A DNA stretch of 64,000 nt from Proteles cristata cristata (lineage: Eukaryota > Chordata > Mammalia > Carnivora > Hyaenidae). The stretch is taken from positions 1,612,001 to 1,676,000 of the forward strand of contig JAESUZ010002888.1 of the NCBI GenBank assembly GCA_017311185.1, given 5' to 3'. Positions 44,428 to 56,919 of the stretch are shown piece after piece. How positions within the stretch are numbered: the stretch's first letter is position 1; every line of letters begins with the position of its first letter. Under the pieces are notes generated by a model. The model made no database searches and was not told the origin of the DNA. It saw nothing but the letters and a program-made list of their open reading frames with translations. The position numbers were made by a program, and so were the translations under genes.

Positions 44428-44590
44428 ATTTATTAGTTATGCACGTTCCAAAACAAATTACTCCCAACTGTTTGGCTTCAAACAACACGCAATTATTATC
44501 TTACAGCTTTTAGGAGGATCAGGAATTTGGAAGTGGCTTAGCTAAGTAGTTCTGGATCAAAATCTCTCATGAGTTTGAAGTCTTCAATGG
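44428..44590 (+). repeat. Ancient LTR-like repeat, 5' part
   Basis: AACAAATTACTCCCAACTG, TGGCTTCAAACAACACGCAA, TTATTATCTTACAGCTTTTA, GAATTTGGAAGTGGCTTAGC and TCTCTCATGAGTTTGAAGTC are in the order of a common mammalian repeat that begins AACAAATTACCCCAAACTTAGTGGC. The same family occurs more completely at 53270-53880. Family name not assigned. Confidence 0.55.
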
Positions 44591-45163
44591 ATTTATCCTC
44601 CTTTCTTCAACCATTTCTACCTTTTTATCATGGAAATATTCCACATAACCCTCTGTGATTTATTAAATGCTTGTTAAATTGCTGAACATTATGTACTTGT
44701 CTATTAAATTCTCAGAAGGATCTGTATTAATTTTTTAATGTCATCATGTTGAGTCCTATGATAACTCTCATTAATTCAATATGCAATTCCTCTTTGGAAG
44801 GCAGCAAAGGCATAGATATAAGAAGGTTGTTCTCAAGCATTTTTATTCCATAGTTCCTACAAAACTTAAAGCTTATTGCCTGGAAGTCTTTTCAATTGTC
44901 TAGCAGGTTTCCTAACTGATAATATAAACAGTAACATTGTCACAAAAATTGCTTACACAAAAAATAGATAGCTGAACCAATGAAACAGAAGGCTTAGAAA
45001 ACATTAAAGGATTATTCACACTACTGATCAAACTTTAGATATGAATGTGTGCTAAAGATAGAAGCTCATGGAGAAAACACACATACCAATGCTCACGAAT
45101 GCTATTGTTTATGGTATATAAGATGATAATTATATTTAAAATTCTTTTTTAAAATATTGTTTA

Positions 45164-45400
45164 GGGACGCCTGGGTGGTTCAGTCGATTGAGCGTCCTAC
45201 TTCGGCTCAGGTCATGATATTGCAGTTCACGGATTCGATCCCCACATCAGGGTCTGTGCTTACAGCTCAGAGCCTAGAGCCTGCTTCAGATTCTGTCGCC
45301 CTCCCTCTCTGCCCCTCCCCCACATGCTCTCTCTCTCTCCTCTCTTTCTCTCTCTCTCAAAAATAAACGTTTAAAAAATAAATAAATAAATAAAAATATT
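45164..45400 (+). mobile_element. Carnivore tRNA-derived SINE
   Basis: Head GGGACGCCTGGGTGGTTCAG, B box GATTCGATCCCCAC altered, long TC tract, tail AAAAATAAACGTTTAAAAAA with a (AAAT)n extension. The flank AAAATATTGTTTA at 45151 finds only a partial match after the tail. Confidence 0.93.
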
Positions 45401-45680
45401 TAAAAAATCATTTTAACATACAAATTATTTTTACTGGCTTATTATCTGAAAGATCTATACAACTGAATAAACTGTTATAAAATTTCTTCCAAAGCTTGGG
45501 TTTTTGTGTGAAGATAATCAAACACATAACTAGAAACTTATGAAAAATATTTTATCAATTACCATGCCCCTTGGTCAAAAAAAAATGTATTATGGCACAA
45601 TAAAACAGAACTGAGAAATATTTTAAAGGATTATCAATATTCCAGGTAAATAACCCATTTAAATATGGACCATTTTAAAG

Positions 45681-46322
45681 TACAGTCAATTCTTGGTCAT
45701 TCACAGTAGTTATGTTCTAAATGGTCACTGTGAACACAGAATTAGCAAATACTGAACCACTGTTTCTAGGGGAAATACTATATTGGGTCCCTGCAGGCAT
45801 CTGGTCATCTTTCCATCAACTGATCAATAAATATCTTGTTGTATTCCTGCTTCTGTTGAAAGACACCCTATTTAATATAAGCAGTTGCTTCATTAAAATT
45901 GAACTCACCTTAACTCATGCCTGAATGATGCTTATGTCTAACATACCCTTACTCAAAGATTCTTTATAAGGCATATCACAGCTTTTTAGTAGGCAGGAAT
46001 ACTAGACACCACATTAGCACTATGCTTGGGGTCATTTTAAACAGTGAAATTACCAATAAATTGTACAAATTTATGGAAAACATGGCACAAAATAGAGTGC
46101 AAAAAGGAGACTTGTTCAGTGTAAACCTGAGACAATAAGGTAGTGTCCCCTTGTTTGACCTCAACTGGGAACATATGGATGGGGCAACTCAAACATTTCG
46201 TTGCTGTGTGCCTGTAGGCAACAATGCAAGTGTGAAAAGTATTGCTTTTGGGGTTACAAATAAACTTTAGTGAGTAGGTGAACTTGCATATACTGAATCC
46301 ACGAATAATGAAAACTGAACTA
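45681..46322. mobile_element. Non-autonomous DNA transposon with TIRs and TA duplication
   Basis: The element 45683-46320 starts CAGTCAATTCTTGGTCATTC and ends, on the complementary strand, GTTCAGTTTTCATTATTCGTGG, so the ends are imperfect inverted repeats. TA flanks both sides (45681-45682, 46321-46322). A TA duplication is the mark of the Tc1/mariner superfamily (Tigger and pogo relatives). Internal phrases such as GTAGTTATGTTCTAAATGG and AATACTGAACCACTG fit an old mammalian element. The 139-residue minus-strand frame across it (46037-46456) does not look like a transposase. Confidence 0.75.
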
Positions 46323-46482
46323 GACAGAATACATTTCAAGCGATGGCTTTGAAATTTAAAGACTATAATTTTTCTGACTCCTACAAACTGAGTTAATTTG
46401 ATACCTTCCTGAGCATGCACCCTCCTCTTTGAGCCTATCTCCACTTCACTGGCCATTGTCTATTTCTGTAAACTACATGGCA

Positions 46483-47011
46483 TGAAGGGGTTCAGAATAA
46501 GCTTTCCCAAAATGTGTCATCTGAATTATTTTGAGCTAAAGACAATGAAGGCCCCAGAAAGAGCTCTTTACATCCCAGTCAAGGGACTCTAAAAATTTAG
46601 ACAGAAGGGCCAGGAAAAGAGGTATCAGCACATGTAACTACAAAGAGCAAGGGCTAGGTGTGAGAGGCAGGGGAGAGCTGGGCCCCGCCTGCTTGTTCAA
46701 ATTCCTCTCTGGGGCCCCAGGTCTCTGCAGGACATGACAAACATTTGTTTACCAAACATCTGCTCTTTCCATCTCTTTAGGAATTGTCTCACTTCCTTTT
46801 CAAACCCCAGGCCCCTCCTCTCTTCATCTTAGTTCAGGATGGTACATAAGCCTTACTGTCTGACAGCCTTTGAGCCTCATCTGTCTTCCTGGGGTTCCCC
46901 TTCAAATGAAATTAAATTTACTTTTCTTCTCTTAGTCTGTCTTATTTCAATTTAATTAATAGACCATCAAGAAGAACTCAGAAGAGTGGAGGTAATTTTT
47001 TCTTCCCTACA
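46483..47011 (+). mobile_element. Solo retroviral-type LTR
   Basis: It runs TGAAGGGGTTCAG to TCTTCCCTACA (TG...CA). Known-type blocks are in order: ATTATTTTGAGCTAAAGACA, GAAGGCCCCAGAAAGAGCTC, AAGGGACTCTAAAA, CTGGGGTTCCCCTTCAAATG, an ATTAAA polyadenylation-like signal near 46910, and GTCTGTCTTATTTCAATTTA. Unlike the AT-rich surroundings it has a GC-rich middle (GCTGGGCCCCGCCTGC near 46678). No internal viral sequence is adjacent and no clean target duplication is visible. Class not assigned. Confidence 0.72.
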
Positions 47012-47394
47012 CTAGTAAACTCATGTGGCTTTCAGCATTATATAACTATTTCACCTTCATATCTCTCATTTGGTTCTTTAAATTTCCAAATCCAAACACC
47101 TCTTTCAAATAAACAGACTCAACTTTCTGCCCTCTTGATCAACCTTTTCCTAGATCATGCCTTATTCTTAACTATTATTCATTTTCTTTCTGTTTTATTT
47201 TCAAATATTAGAATAAATCACTTATATCTGGTAACATCATTTCATCTCCCTATTCGACCTTAATTCTTTAAAAAAATTTGGCTACTACATCCAACACCCA
47301 ATTAAAAATCCAATCTTTACGGATATCAAAAACCTCTTTCCAGCCAAACCTGATGGCTTTGGTTTATATCACATTTAAACATGAAGTACTTACT
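47012..47394. other. Unique sequence, nothing recognised
   Basis: Pyrimidine-rich, AT-rich; no supported feature. Confidence 0.45.
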
Positions 47395-47413
47395 CCACCC
47401 TTTGTAACTTTTT

Positions 47414-47626
47414 TTTAATGTTTTTATTTATTTCTGAGAGAGAGAGAGAGAGAGGCAGCATGAGCAGGGGAGGGTCAGAGAGAGAGGGAGACAGAATCTG
47501 AAGCAGGCTCCAGGCTCTGAGCTAGCTGTCAGCACAGAGCCTGACAAGGGGCTCACACCCACCAACCGTGAGATCATGACCTGAGCTGAAGTTGGATGCC
47601 CAACCGACTGAGCCACCCAGGCACCC
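47414..47626 (-). mobile_element. Carnivore tRNA-derived SINE
   Basis: Minus-strand head GGGGGTGCCTGGGTGGCTC, intermediate tail (plus-strand TTTTTATTTATTTCTGAGAG). A 19 bp perfect duplication CCACCCTTTGTAACTTTTT at 47395-47413 and 47627-47645. Confidence 0.96.
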
Positions 47627-47645
47627 CCACCCTTTGTAACTTTTT

Positions 47646-48210
47646 ATCACTCCATGCAATATGCCTTTCTTGCTTAGTGTTTGACATTGCTGTGTGTCAT
47701 TGCTGCTTCCCTATCTTTGTAAACATCTCTTTCTTTTTCTCCTTTCCTCTACCTGTAAGGCATTCCTAAGAGTACGGACCTTCAAATATTTTGACTACAC
47801 TGAAATAAACTTCTGGGCCAAAGACAGAGTCACCTATGCCTGGCATGCCACATCAGCAAACCGAATTTTCATGTTCCTAAAACACAGTATTTCCAGTCAG
47901 CAAATCCTCAAAATGCCAAGCTAACACTTGGCTCTGTACTTACTTCCTTGTTCCTTGACCTTTCCAAGTAAGATTAGGTATGCAATCCTGGGCAATCGTG
48001 CCCTTTTTCTATATTATCTATAATGCACTAAAAACCAGCTCGTAGCCAAAATCCCTCAGGGAGAGTGTCCCACTGCTTGTGACACACTATCCTTCCTCCA
48101 CCCAAGGATTACTTTCTCCTAATAAATTACATCAAATTTGTTGCTAAATTGTTTTAGTTATGTCACTTTACTACAACCTACAATATCAAAGACATTTTGT
48201 ATTTTGACTT

Positions 48211-48250
<40 letters not shown>

Positions 48251-49285
48251 TATAAAACTATCTAAAATAAAAGTTTATAAAATAATTCTCCCCCTTACTA
48301 ATTGCACTCTGATACTGCTTTTTGACTCTGTTAACTTTTTTTTCTCTTTTTAAAAATAATGTCACTCAAAAAGTGCTTCTTTCTGACCTTAAAACCCCTC
48401 CGAAATGATGCTTAGTGCTTTGTGCTTGACCTAGAATCATGCTTCCTAGTTGCAAAACTGAAACATGAAAAATATATATGTATGTATGTATGCACATATA
48501 AATATATATACATCTATATGTACATATATTTCAGGAATGGAGTTTTTACTAACATTAAAAAGGATTAATTTAAGAGTATATATTTTTAAAAAATACTAAA
48601 ATAAAAACCTATTATCTCTTTCTTTGAAAATGGTAAAAAGTACTTTGGAAAAACTTGAAAGACTGATTCATATGATACATACTAAGGGACATACCTATGC
48701 AAGAAATGTTTAAATTGTTGATTTATCTGTAGATTAAAAGCCATTATTTCTACTTTAAATTCAAAACAGTTGAACAAAAATAATAGTGTTCTCAAATACC
48801 ACTACAAGGTCCCTATTATAAGCTCTAAGGAGCAATTCATATGGAACCAAAGTATTCCAAAACATGTAAGCACGGATAGTTTCTCAACTTTTAGGCTAGA
48901 GAGTCCATAATATTTTTTTGAAAATTATTTCTATCAAGTGAATAACTCTGAATTTAAAGTTCAAAAGCATATTCCAAAAACCCTGGCACTTAGGAACCCA
49001 TTCCTCTCTCTCAGTGGTGACTAAACATCAAAACAGAAAAAGAAAAGGATAGCCAACAGAGAAGAGTTGTGGTAAATCCATTAGCTAATAATTGGTTAGC
49101 TTTATTCATATTGACATTTTATATATTTTCCACATGAAAAGGCTTAGGTTTCCAAACGTGAATCACCCTAACCCTACCAATGAAATACAATTTGCATCAC
49201 TTTATAAGCATAGGCCTGGAAATTTTTTCCTTTCTCTCCTAGGTTCTTTCACGGCTCTAATGATTCAATTGCCATAAGACTGATT
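47646..49285. other. Unique sequence with two microsatellites
   Basis: A (CA)n run at 48213-48246 and a TATG/ATAC mixed tract at 48471-48530. No SINE, L1 or supported exon. Confidence 0.5.
48213..48246. repeat. (CA)n microsatellite
   Basis: Pure CA dinucleotide run of about 34 bases. Confidence 0.95.
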
Positions 49286-49690
49286 AACAGGAGAAAAACA
49301 TTTCGTTCCATGTATACAGGAGCCCCATAACTATAGGAGACCCAGAGGCAGTCCAGCAACTGAAGCTCATATGCCGTCCTGAGTGATGGAATGGTGTGGT
49401 GACAGGGGGCTTCAAAGGGAAGGAGGGCAATTCACAGGAAGATAAAAGTGCCGATATTTGGTAATCACATATTTCCCCTGCCATGCTGCTAAATCTTTGA
49501 GATTAAAAAAAAAAAAGTTACCCCTGCTAATTTCTTTCAGGGCCAGGCCTCTTATTTAAATTATTTTAGGCAGTTAAGGGGGTGGCAAATATTCTTCCTG
49601 AACCTGCTGGATCTTCCATGCCTTCAGCTCAAAATAATCCATACAGCAAAGAGGCCTATTTGGGGGTGGTATAAGAACTGAGCCCTCCAT
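49286..49690. repeat. Possible old LTR relic
   Basis: AGGAGCCCCATAACTATAGG, GGCAGTCCAGCAACTGAAG, GGCCAGGCCTCTTATTTAAA and CAGCTCAAAATAATCCATAC have the flavour of a degraded LTR, with composition unlike the flanks. Ends are not defined and the family is not recognised. Confidence 0.35.
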
Positions 49691-52600
49691 AAAACATCCC
49701 ATGGAAATATTATATTTTGGTCACTAATAAAGTAAATTTATATTTATTTATATCCTTAATTCTTCCTCAGAAGGTATATATGAAGTTAAAGATCATCTTT
49801 ACTTCAAGAGGTTAAAAAGTTCCATTTATCCCAGTTTTTGGTTTTACAAAATATGTTTAAGATATTTTTAAAGTAGAAGTATTATAGTCGAATCTAGAAA
49901 ATAGAGTTATTAAGTAAGTTTCTATAAAAAGAGAACCATGTCTTTAATGAAAAATGTGTATTTAGAAACATAAAGTAAAGCCTTAAATTTAAATTTGCAA
50001 ATTTGGTCAAATTAGCTACTTATTTTTCTGGTTAAATGAGGGATGCTTGATTAGCGTCAAACCTTTGAGTTCTTAAAGCTTTCTATCATCCTTCTTAACT
50101 AGCAGCCTACAGTTCTATTGAAATTGTATATCAATAAAAGTAAATAGGCTCTGAGTGAGGGGCAGAGAGTCTATATCCTGATTTTCTCTACTGCAAGAAC
50201 TCTGGAACATCTATTTTGTGTGGATAAAGGCATATTTATTTACTAATTCCTTACTATACGCCAGATACTTGAAGTATACTGTAGTCACAAAAACATTATC
50301 TCAAAATTTGCCAACATGTCCATTTTTTTTCTACTCCTAATAAAAATTTACTTTTAGTACTTGAGAACATTTTTTAAACTTTAGTAGTGTATCAAAAGAA
50401 GATGTATCCCTAGAGATTTTCCTAATCATGTGGTTTGACATGACTGTAGTTAGGCAGTCCTTGACATCTTTGATTTTCCTGTGGGATTACACATTATTCA
50501 GATTGCTTTTCAGAGAGCAGTACACTACCACTAATTCAAACATGCCTTGAGAACAGGAAACTATTTTGATAAAATTTGAAAATGCCTTGTACTTAGAGAC
50601 CTTGGGAACCCATCTAAATCATGAGTCCATCAACATTTCCAGTAATAAACTTGTGACATCATAAAGCATTGCTGTTAAAATAGACCATCTCTTAAAAACT
50701 TGAACTCTTACAGAACTTTTCTTGAAAGCTTGTGTGTATGTCGGGTTCTTTCTTTGTCCCCCTAAGCAATTTTCAGAGCTTAATATTGACTTCATATTGA
50801 TGAAAATATTTCTAAAAGCAAGACAGTAGTCTTAATTGGATACTCTTCTTATCTTTCTTTCCTACCTTGCATTGGTAAGTACATGTTTAAATACAGCAGG
50901 AGAACATCTTTGCTTTAAACATTTATGGTGTCGTCACAGCTATTCATTAATTTAATAAATGCTCATTGAGCACTTTCTAGGTGCTAAGCCTTGAGACAGT
51001 GAACTTATAGCACAAGCAGACAGACAATTAGGTCATTTCAAAGACTTTATGGCCTCAAAGGAAATACAGAAGAGCAAGGAGATTTGGATTCCTGCTCCAG
51101 CGCAGTCACTTAGCAGTCATACGTTTTATCGCTACTCTTCCAGGGAGATTTTTCAAATTCACTTTTAGCTCACAAATGAGAGAACTTTTCTATTAGAATA
51201 TAAACAGCCAACAATTCATTAAAAGTGACCACTAAGTCTCAGCATGTGAGATAGCCTGAATATGTTTTATTATATTTAGCTTTACTTTGACATAACTTTA
51301 GCCACCTCTTAGAGATGGCTTTCCACAATAACTATTAGTGTCTACACAAATTTCTAGGGACCAATTCCAATGGAGGCGTCATTCTTCATCTTGCCTTCCA
51401 TGCCTACGTCACTTAAACTCTACATCCAGATCATCACTTCTACTGCTCACTTTTAGTAAGAACTACCTCTTCTTTCTCTGCCTATCTCTTAACTTCTTAG
51501 GAAATACATGGGTTTTGGCCACTCATAGCCTAGATCCCACCAACTGCTCTACCAAGAAATGGTTTCCACCATAATAGAAATTTAATTTTAATTTTTGTAT
51601 TTTTATAGGCTTGTATAAAAGTTTTTGTTATTTTGGCCCACCACTCTCTCAGCACACATTGATACCCTGAGTTCAAGCAAGCCTTAGATTGATTAATATT
51701 TGGCCAAACTTTAATTTTTCTGGAGAATCATTTAACAGTATGTTATGTATTTGAGGTTTGGACAAGAGACCTAACACTGAGGAAGTTCTCTTGTGTACGT
51801 ATCTCATACTGAGTTTAATAGAAAGCAGAACCTGAACCTCAGACTCATATGCTACTATGTTATAAAGAAGTGCAATCCCAGGGAGGAGGAGTATCAGACA
51901 AATGGAGTGAAATAAGACAGGATCAAGAGATAATATGAGGATGCTTCATCAAACTGGCCACGGCTAAGTGTGCTTGGAATCATACAGGGGTATCTTCTGA
52001 GTTGCCACATATACTTGACATTAGTTCATTCCATCTACGGACGACCAAAGAAAAACTTTCATCCACTTTTGCACTGGTCAAAAGTTTCTGTGATAGACTT
52101 AAATCTCTCACATGTCTGAATTTTGTTTGCATGAGTGCTAAGCAGCCAACACTTTGGAGTCAACAAAGCAAACCGTTGCAAGGGAAAAAGTTAGGTACAT
52201 GGGGCAAAAGCTGAGGGGTGTCAAGTTGCACCTGAGGAAAGTCTATTGGCACCTAATCAGAGCTGGCTGACTCAGTAATAGTTGAAACAAAAGAGACTGA
52301 GCTAATCTGCAGTCATGCATAAGGAGTATCTGATAAAATGTGTAACATACAGTGTGTCCTTTGGGAGACCAAGTTTTTAACAACACAGATCTGTGAGATC
52401 TGTGATGAGATCTATGTTGTAATTATTTAGTTCTGTTATATTCAGAACAACAGGAAGAAAGAGGGGAGAGTGGAAGAAAGAGAAAAAAAGAAAGGAGACA
52501 GAGAGAAAGAGAGACACAGAGTTTACTACCATTTTCTAACCTACCTTCTTGGCTCTTCTAATTCTATCCACAGAGGTAATTATCCACTGTCAGTGGTGTA

Positions 52601-53265
52601 GCATATTCCCCTAACAACTGATTTTTACTCTTTCACAGACAGATTTCACGCATACTTGCTCACACAGACACACATATATCTTTTTACAGATATGGAATTG
52701 TGGTACATTTGTATATTGGTCAGTATCTTGCTGTTTTCTCTTTAGAAGTTTATTTTAACAATTTTCATTATTGTTTGTATTAATCCTAGGAGGAGGGATA
52801 GCAAAAGAAACAACTAGATACAAATAGCTCCCTGAGGGATTCTCTAGGTAAGGGTCAGGAACTTCCCTTCTTTGCCCAGGTCATGGTTTATCAAGATGGC
52901 TCTGCCTCTACATCAGAATGAATTCCAAACTCTGAAGTTTCTACAAGGATCTTACGTCATTACGGGCATGTCCCAAATTCAAAACACACTGCACACCCAC
53001 TGCTGTAGGTACTTTAGAGACCAGTGCTAGAGTCTCAGTTTTGTTGAGTTGAGTGAGCAGAATTGGTGCGGGAGACAGCAATTTCAATGGAAAGGATGTG
53101 TGACTGAAAATCTGGGAGAGGAGGCCTTCTTGAGGCATAAGAATCTCAACAGTCATGACAGTGAAGATACAGTATCTATACACTTGAACTATCAGTGTCT
53201 CTACTCCAGCAGAGATATCAAGAATAGATAGTATAATAATTTCTATTTTGTCCAAAGAATTTATT
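49691..53265. other. Long unique stretch with faint ancient repeats
   Basis: No SINE or L1 over 3.5 kb. 50230-50320 (TACTATACGCCAGATACTTG, CATTATCTCAAAATTTG) may be a reverse MIR remnant. 50945-51000 (AATGCTCATTGAGCACTTTC) may be another. 52441-52525 is an imperfect purine (GAAA/GAGA) tract. Open frames of up to 78 residues are not recognisable. Confidence 0.4.
52441..52525. repeat. Purine-rich GA/GAAA tract
   Basis: About 80 bases almost entirely A and G on the plus strand, imperfect, with no SINE head or tail attached. Confidence 0.85.
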
Positions 53266-53885
53266 TTCACCATCTGTTCAAAGTATCTACTGCTGCAAAA
53301 CAAATTCCCTAAACTTAGTAGCATAAACAGCAACCATTTTATTTTGCTTACATATTTTGTAGGTCAGGAATTTGGACAGTGTGCAGTGCAGATGGCTTGC
53401 ATCTAATCTGAGCGTCTGAAGCCTCAGCTGGTAACACATAAAGGAATGAAGGCCATTCAAGGAGGTGGGGTCTAGCATCTGGAAGCTTCTCTTTCACAAA
53501 GCCTGGCATCAGAACTGGAAGATGTAAGAGCTAAGTTCAGCTAGTACTGCCAACGCTACGTGTGGCTTTTCAGGACTTGGGAATCTCAGAATGAGTCAGG
53601 GCTCCCAGAGAGGGCATCTGAGAGGAAAAAGAATGAGTGCTCTAAGGGACAAAAGCAGACACTGAAGGGCTTCTTCTGACCTGGTCTGGGAGTTCATGCA
53701 GCATCATTGTTGGCGTGTTCCATTGCTTACAAGTGACTAAGACCAGCCCAGACTTCCAGGGAGCAGAATTAGACCCTCACCACCGACAGGGGAATGGCAA
53801 AGTCACATTGCTCAAAAACATGTGCAGTGGGAGACTTTGTTGAGGCCATCCTGGAAAATACAGTCTACCAATATCATTGCATAAT
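53266..53885 (+). repeat. Ancient LTR-like repeat, near full length
   Basis: It begins TGTTCAAAGTATCTACTGCT, continues AACAAATTCCCTAAACTTAG, TTGTAGGTCAGGAATTTGGA and, at the far end, GACTAAGACCAGCCCAGACT, GGCAAAGTCACATTGCTC and ACAGTCTACCA. The order matches a common mammal-wide ~600 bp repeat with TG...CA ends. It is the same family and orientation as 44428-44590. The 130-residue minus-strand frame at 52941-53333 overlaps it by chance. Confidence 0.6.
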
Positions 53886-54145
53886 ATTCCACTCTTAGGA
53901 AGCACGGAAATCATTAGTAAACAATGTCACACTCTTAAAGTTCAAGAAATTAAAGTGATTTGCTTATAGCTACACAAAGCTCAGGCCTTCGAGAAAGTAA
54001 CTAACAATTGACATAGACTACGGCTTGACACTGTCACCTACATTATATTGTGAAATACAATTTTTTCACCAAACATTGTGGAAAAGTAAGGTTATTTAGT
54101 GACCCATATACTTGACCTCGTGATGTAACTTCATGAGTTCTTTCT
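53886..54145 (-). repeat. Possible reverse MIR remnant
   Basis: AAGAAATTAAAGTGATTTGC followed by TTATAGCTACACAAAGCTCA at about 53943-53988 resembles the reverse MIR core (GTGACTTGCCCAAGGTCACACAG). Weak. Confidence 0.3.
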
Positions 54146-54149
54146 GTAA

Positions 54150-54225
54150 CTGTTATTGATTTTTTGTGACCTTGAGCAAGTCTCTTACAATGTTGGGGCT
54201 TCAGTAGCTGCATTTAGTAGTCAAA
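54150..54225 (+). repeat. MIR fragment
   Basis: TTTTTTGTGACCTTGAGCAAG, TCTCTTACAATGTTGGGGC and TTCAGTAGCTGCATTTAG follow the forward MIR core (GTGACCTTGGGCAAGT ... GCCTCAGT). Confidence 0.6.
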
Positions 54226-55515
54226 CTATATGCACAAATCCCAAGGTGCGCTGTGAGAGCAAACATTACATTGTTAAAGCTTTTTTAAATGTCAGCATAG
54301 TAATGGCTACATGATGATTACAATAGTGACAGTGATAGTGGCTCATGGCATAAAAGTGATTACAACGCTTATCTAAGAAATTGATTTTTGTGCCTCTCCA
54401 TTTTTCCTCCATGTTATCAAAGGTTCCAACAAATTCCCAAGCAGCTTTTGAGAGTCACCTTAAATTTCCATAGGCAAAATAATTATTTTATATGTCAAGA
54501 GGAAAATAAACAGAACAAGAATAAATGAATAATGATTTCTGAGAAATTTGGTAGTATACTCTGCATTACCTCCTGAGGATGATTAATTGTCCAATGTTTA
54601 CCAGGGGCCGTATAAGTTCAGAAAAACATTTGTTGAAAAAGCGAAAATTATTAGTGAGGCTGTCTCAATTTTAAAGCAGTTGTTACTCATTCTTTTATAT
54701 CTATTTCTCTTTACAATCAAGAGGATTAAAAACAGTAAAGAGCACAGTAAATATATTGGTTTACATGTAAGGAGTAGGAAATTTGAAATCTCATAAAAAA
54801 TTCACTGGAATATGTAAATAAGCCAAACCTGATCCCCTAAAGAAATGCTTCCTACTTTTCATAGGCAAAATTATTTAGCAAGTGTTGTTGACCTTTCATT
54901 CAAAAATTGCCTTTTGAGATTGGCAAAAGAGCAAACAGACCCTAACCTTAACAGTTCCAAATAAAGGATTTAGCATTGCAGTTGAAATTAAATACATTCT
55001 CCCCCCTCATTATTCCCAAATTGCTAATAACAATATTAACCACAACAAAGGCAAAAACTATCAATTTTATCACAGAGATTTTTGTTTGTTTTAAGTACAT
55101 GAGTGTAAACATCATCTGTAGTCCATAACCATGTTATTCTTTCATTTTTATACAAAAATTCTGGAACAATTTCTAATATAATATATATAAATATATTTTA
55201 TATATATATATAAATTTATAATATAAAGGTTACCTTGACACAAGGCAATACTATAAGTATTTTAAGTGTCTTACTTACAGGGAAAGATCATGGATTCAAA
55301 AAATTTACCACGACTACATGATGGTACCTCAGAATTCTATGGCATCATTCTTCATAGAAACCTAAAAGTTTTCAGTTACATAACCTCATTTTATCCCACC
55401 GTGTTCCTTGGGTTGAGGAAAATCCAGAGAATTTCCTTCATTTAACACAGGAGGGGTACAAGACACAGATAAAATGAATGGTGGCCTCATGTCAGTGGAT
55501 CTCAGCATAAAGGAA
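54226..55515. other. Unique AT-rich sequence, nothing recognised
   Basis: Contains an AT-rich self-complementary tract at about 55178-55222 and no identified repeat family or exon. Confidence 0.45.
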
Positions 55516-55517
55516 AG

Positions 55518-55615
55518 GATAGAGCTGGGTTTCAGTGTAGGTCTGCTGCTGTTTAGACAACTAATCTAACCTCTGGAAGCCCTGAGGCCTTCTTCCTCTT
55601 GATACTAACTTGGAG
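55518..55615 (+). repeat. MIR fragment
   Basis: GATAGAGCTGGGTTTCAGTG, TCTGCTGCTGTTTAGACAAC, TAATCTAACCTCTGGAAGCC and TGAGGCCTTCTTCCTC fit the forward MIR body with many changes. Confidence 0.45.
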
Positions 55616-55959
55616 GTAGCATATGGCTCTAATATCCAAGGTATCTCTGTAGCTCCACTCCCAATATGGAGCCTAAAAGGACACTCAATAAATACTTGAA
55701 TACATGAATGTATGAATTAACAAAAGAGTAAGTACATGAAAACACTAAGACTAAAATTAAGTGTGATAAATTTTCAGGCCTTTCCTATATCCTTAGCTTT
55801 TATAAGTATAAAAGGTTTACTATGAAAACTTTCACCAGGATAGAAAAACCTATAGCTATATTAGTATTAATAATATAAAAAATCTAAGCAATTAAAATTA
55901 GTATATTCAACAATTATTTTAAAGTAAATGAAAGAAAAACTATCAGTTACTTTTAAGAA

Positions 55960-55991
<32 letters not shown>

Positions 55992-56688
55992 GCTAACAGT
56001 CTTAGGAATTAAAAATCTCAGAATGTGCAATATTTATGTTATGCCAAAATTCTGATGCAAAGTTTGTGTGGTAAAGCTTCTAATTAGAAGCTTAAATTAT
56101 ATAATATATTTGGAGGACTGACAGAGATGTTCCTTTTTAAAGGGCAGAATATGTTTTGACTAAATGAATCACTGAAAACCATATTTCAAAAAACATTCTG
56201 AAAAATTCGTAAGTTCATCTGTTAGACAACAAATGCTAAGTACATTGGCTAGTGTAACCTTTCCTGTAGCTCATTAAAATATCTTGAGTTCATCTTAATA
56301 GTTTGTTGTTTCTTGAAAAATCACATAACCTACTTTAATTGAAAATGTAAAGGATTTTTCACAAAGCTGTTAAGAATTTGAATCATCATTAAAATATCCT
56401 TGAATATGATATGGCACTAAAAGCAGTAAATCCCAGTTCTACAAGATATTTATTCAGAAATAAATATTGCCCATGAAATGTAAATTACTATCACTTAAAA
56501 TGTTTCCTCTCTTGTACTGTGTTTTACTGAATGAGAAACATCATTGTACTTAGGTTGTTTAATAAAGATCTCATTAAAAAATATTTTGCAAAAGAAACAA
56601 AGGAATGTTTCTAATGCCAATTGCTTGAACTACAGTTTTAAAAATGCAACTGGCTCAACACTTTTGAACATGATTTCAAAAGCAGAGT
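55616..56688. other. Unique sequence with a CA microsatellite
   Basis: (CA)n at 55960-55986. Otherwise AT-rich with no recognised feature. Confidence 0.5.
55960..55986. repeat. (CA)n microsatellite
   Basis: Pure CA run of about 27 bases. Confidence 0.94.
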
Positions 56689-56706
56689 AAAAATGAATTC
56701 ATTCAG

Positions 56707-56919
56707 GGGCGCCTGAGTGGCTAGGTCAGTTAAGCGTCCAACTTCGGCTCAGGTCCTGATCTCACGGTTTGTGGGTTCGAGCCCTACGTCAGGCTCTGTG
56801 CTGATGGCTACCTCACAGCCTGGAGCCTGCTTCAGATTCTGTCTCCCTCTCTCTCTGACCCTCCCCTCCTCATGCTGTTTTCTCTCTCTCTCTCTCTCAG
56901 AAATAAATAAAAACATTAA
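56707..56919 (+). mobile_element. Carnivore tRNA-derived SINE
   Basis: Head GGGGCGCCTGAGTGGCTAGG, B box GGGTTCGAGCCCTA, intermediate tail CAGAAATAAATAAAAACATT. An 18 bp perfect duplication AAAAATGAATTCATTCAG at 56689-56706 and 56920-56937. Confidence 0.97.

Noticed and set aside
46037..46456. 139-residue minus-strand frame as a transposase
   Set aside because: It runs past the transposon end and contains no DDE-like or DNA-binding pattern I can identify.
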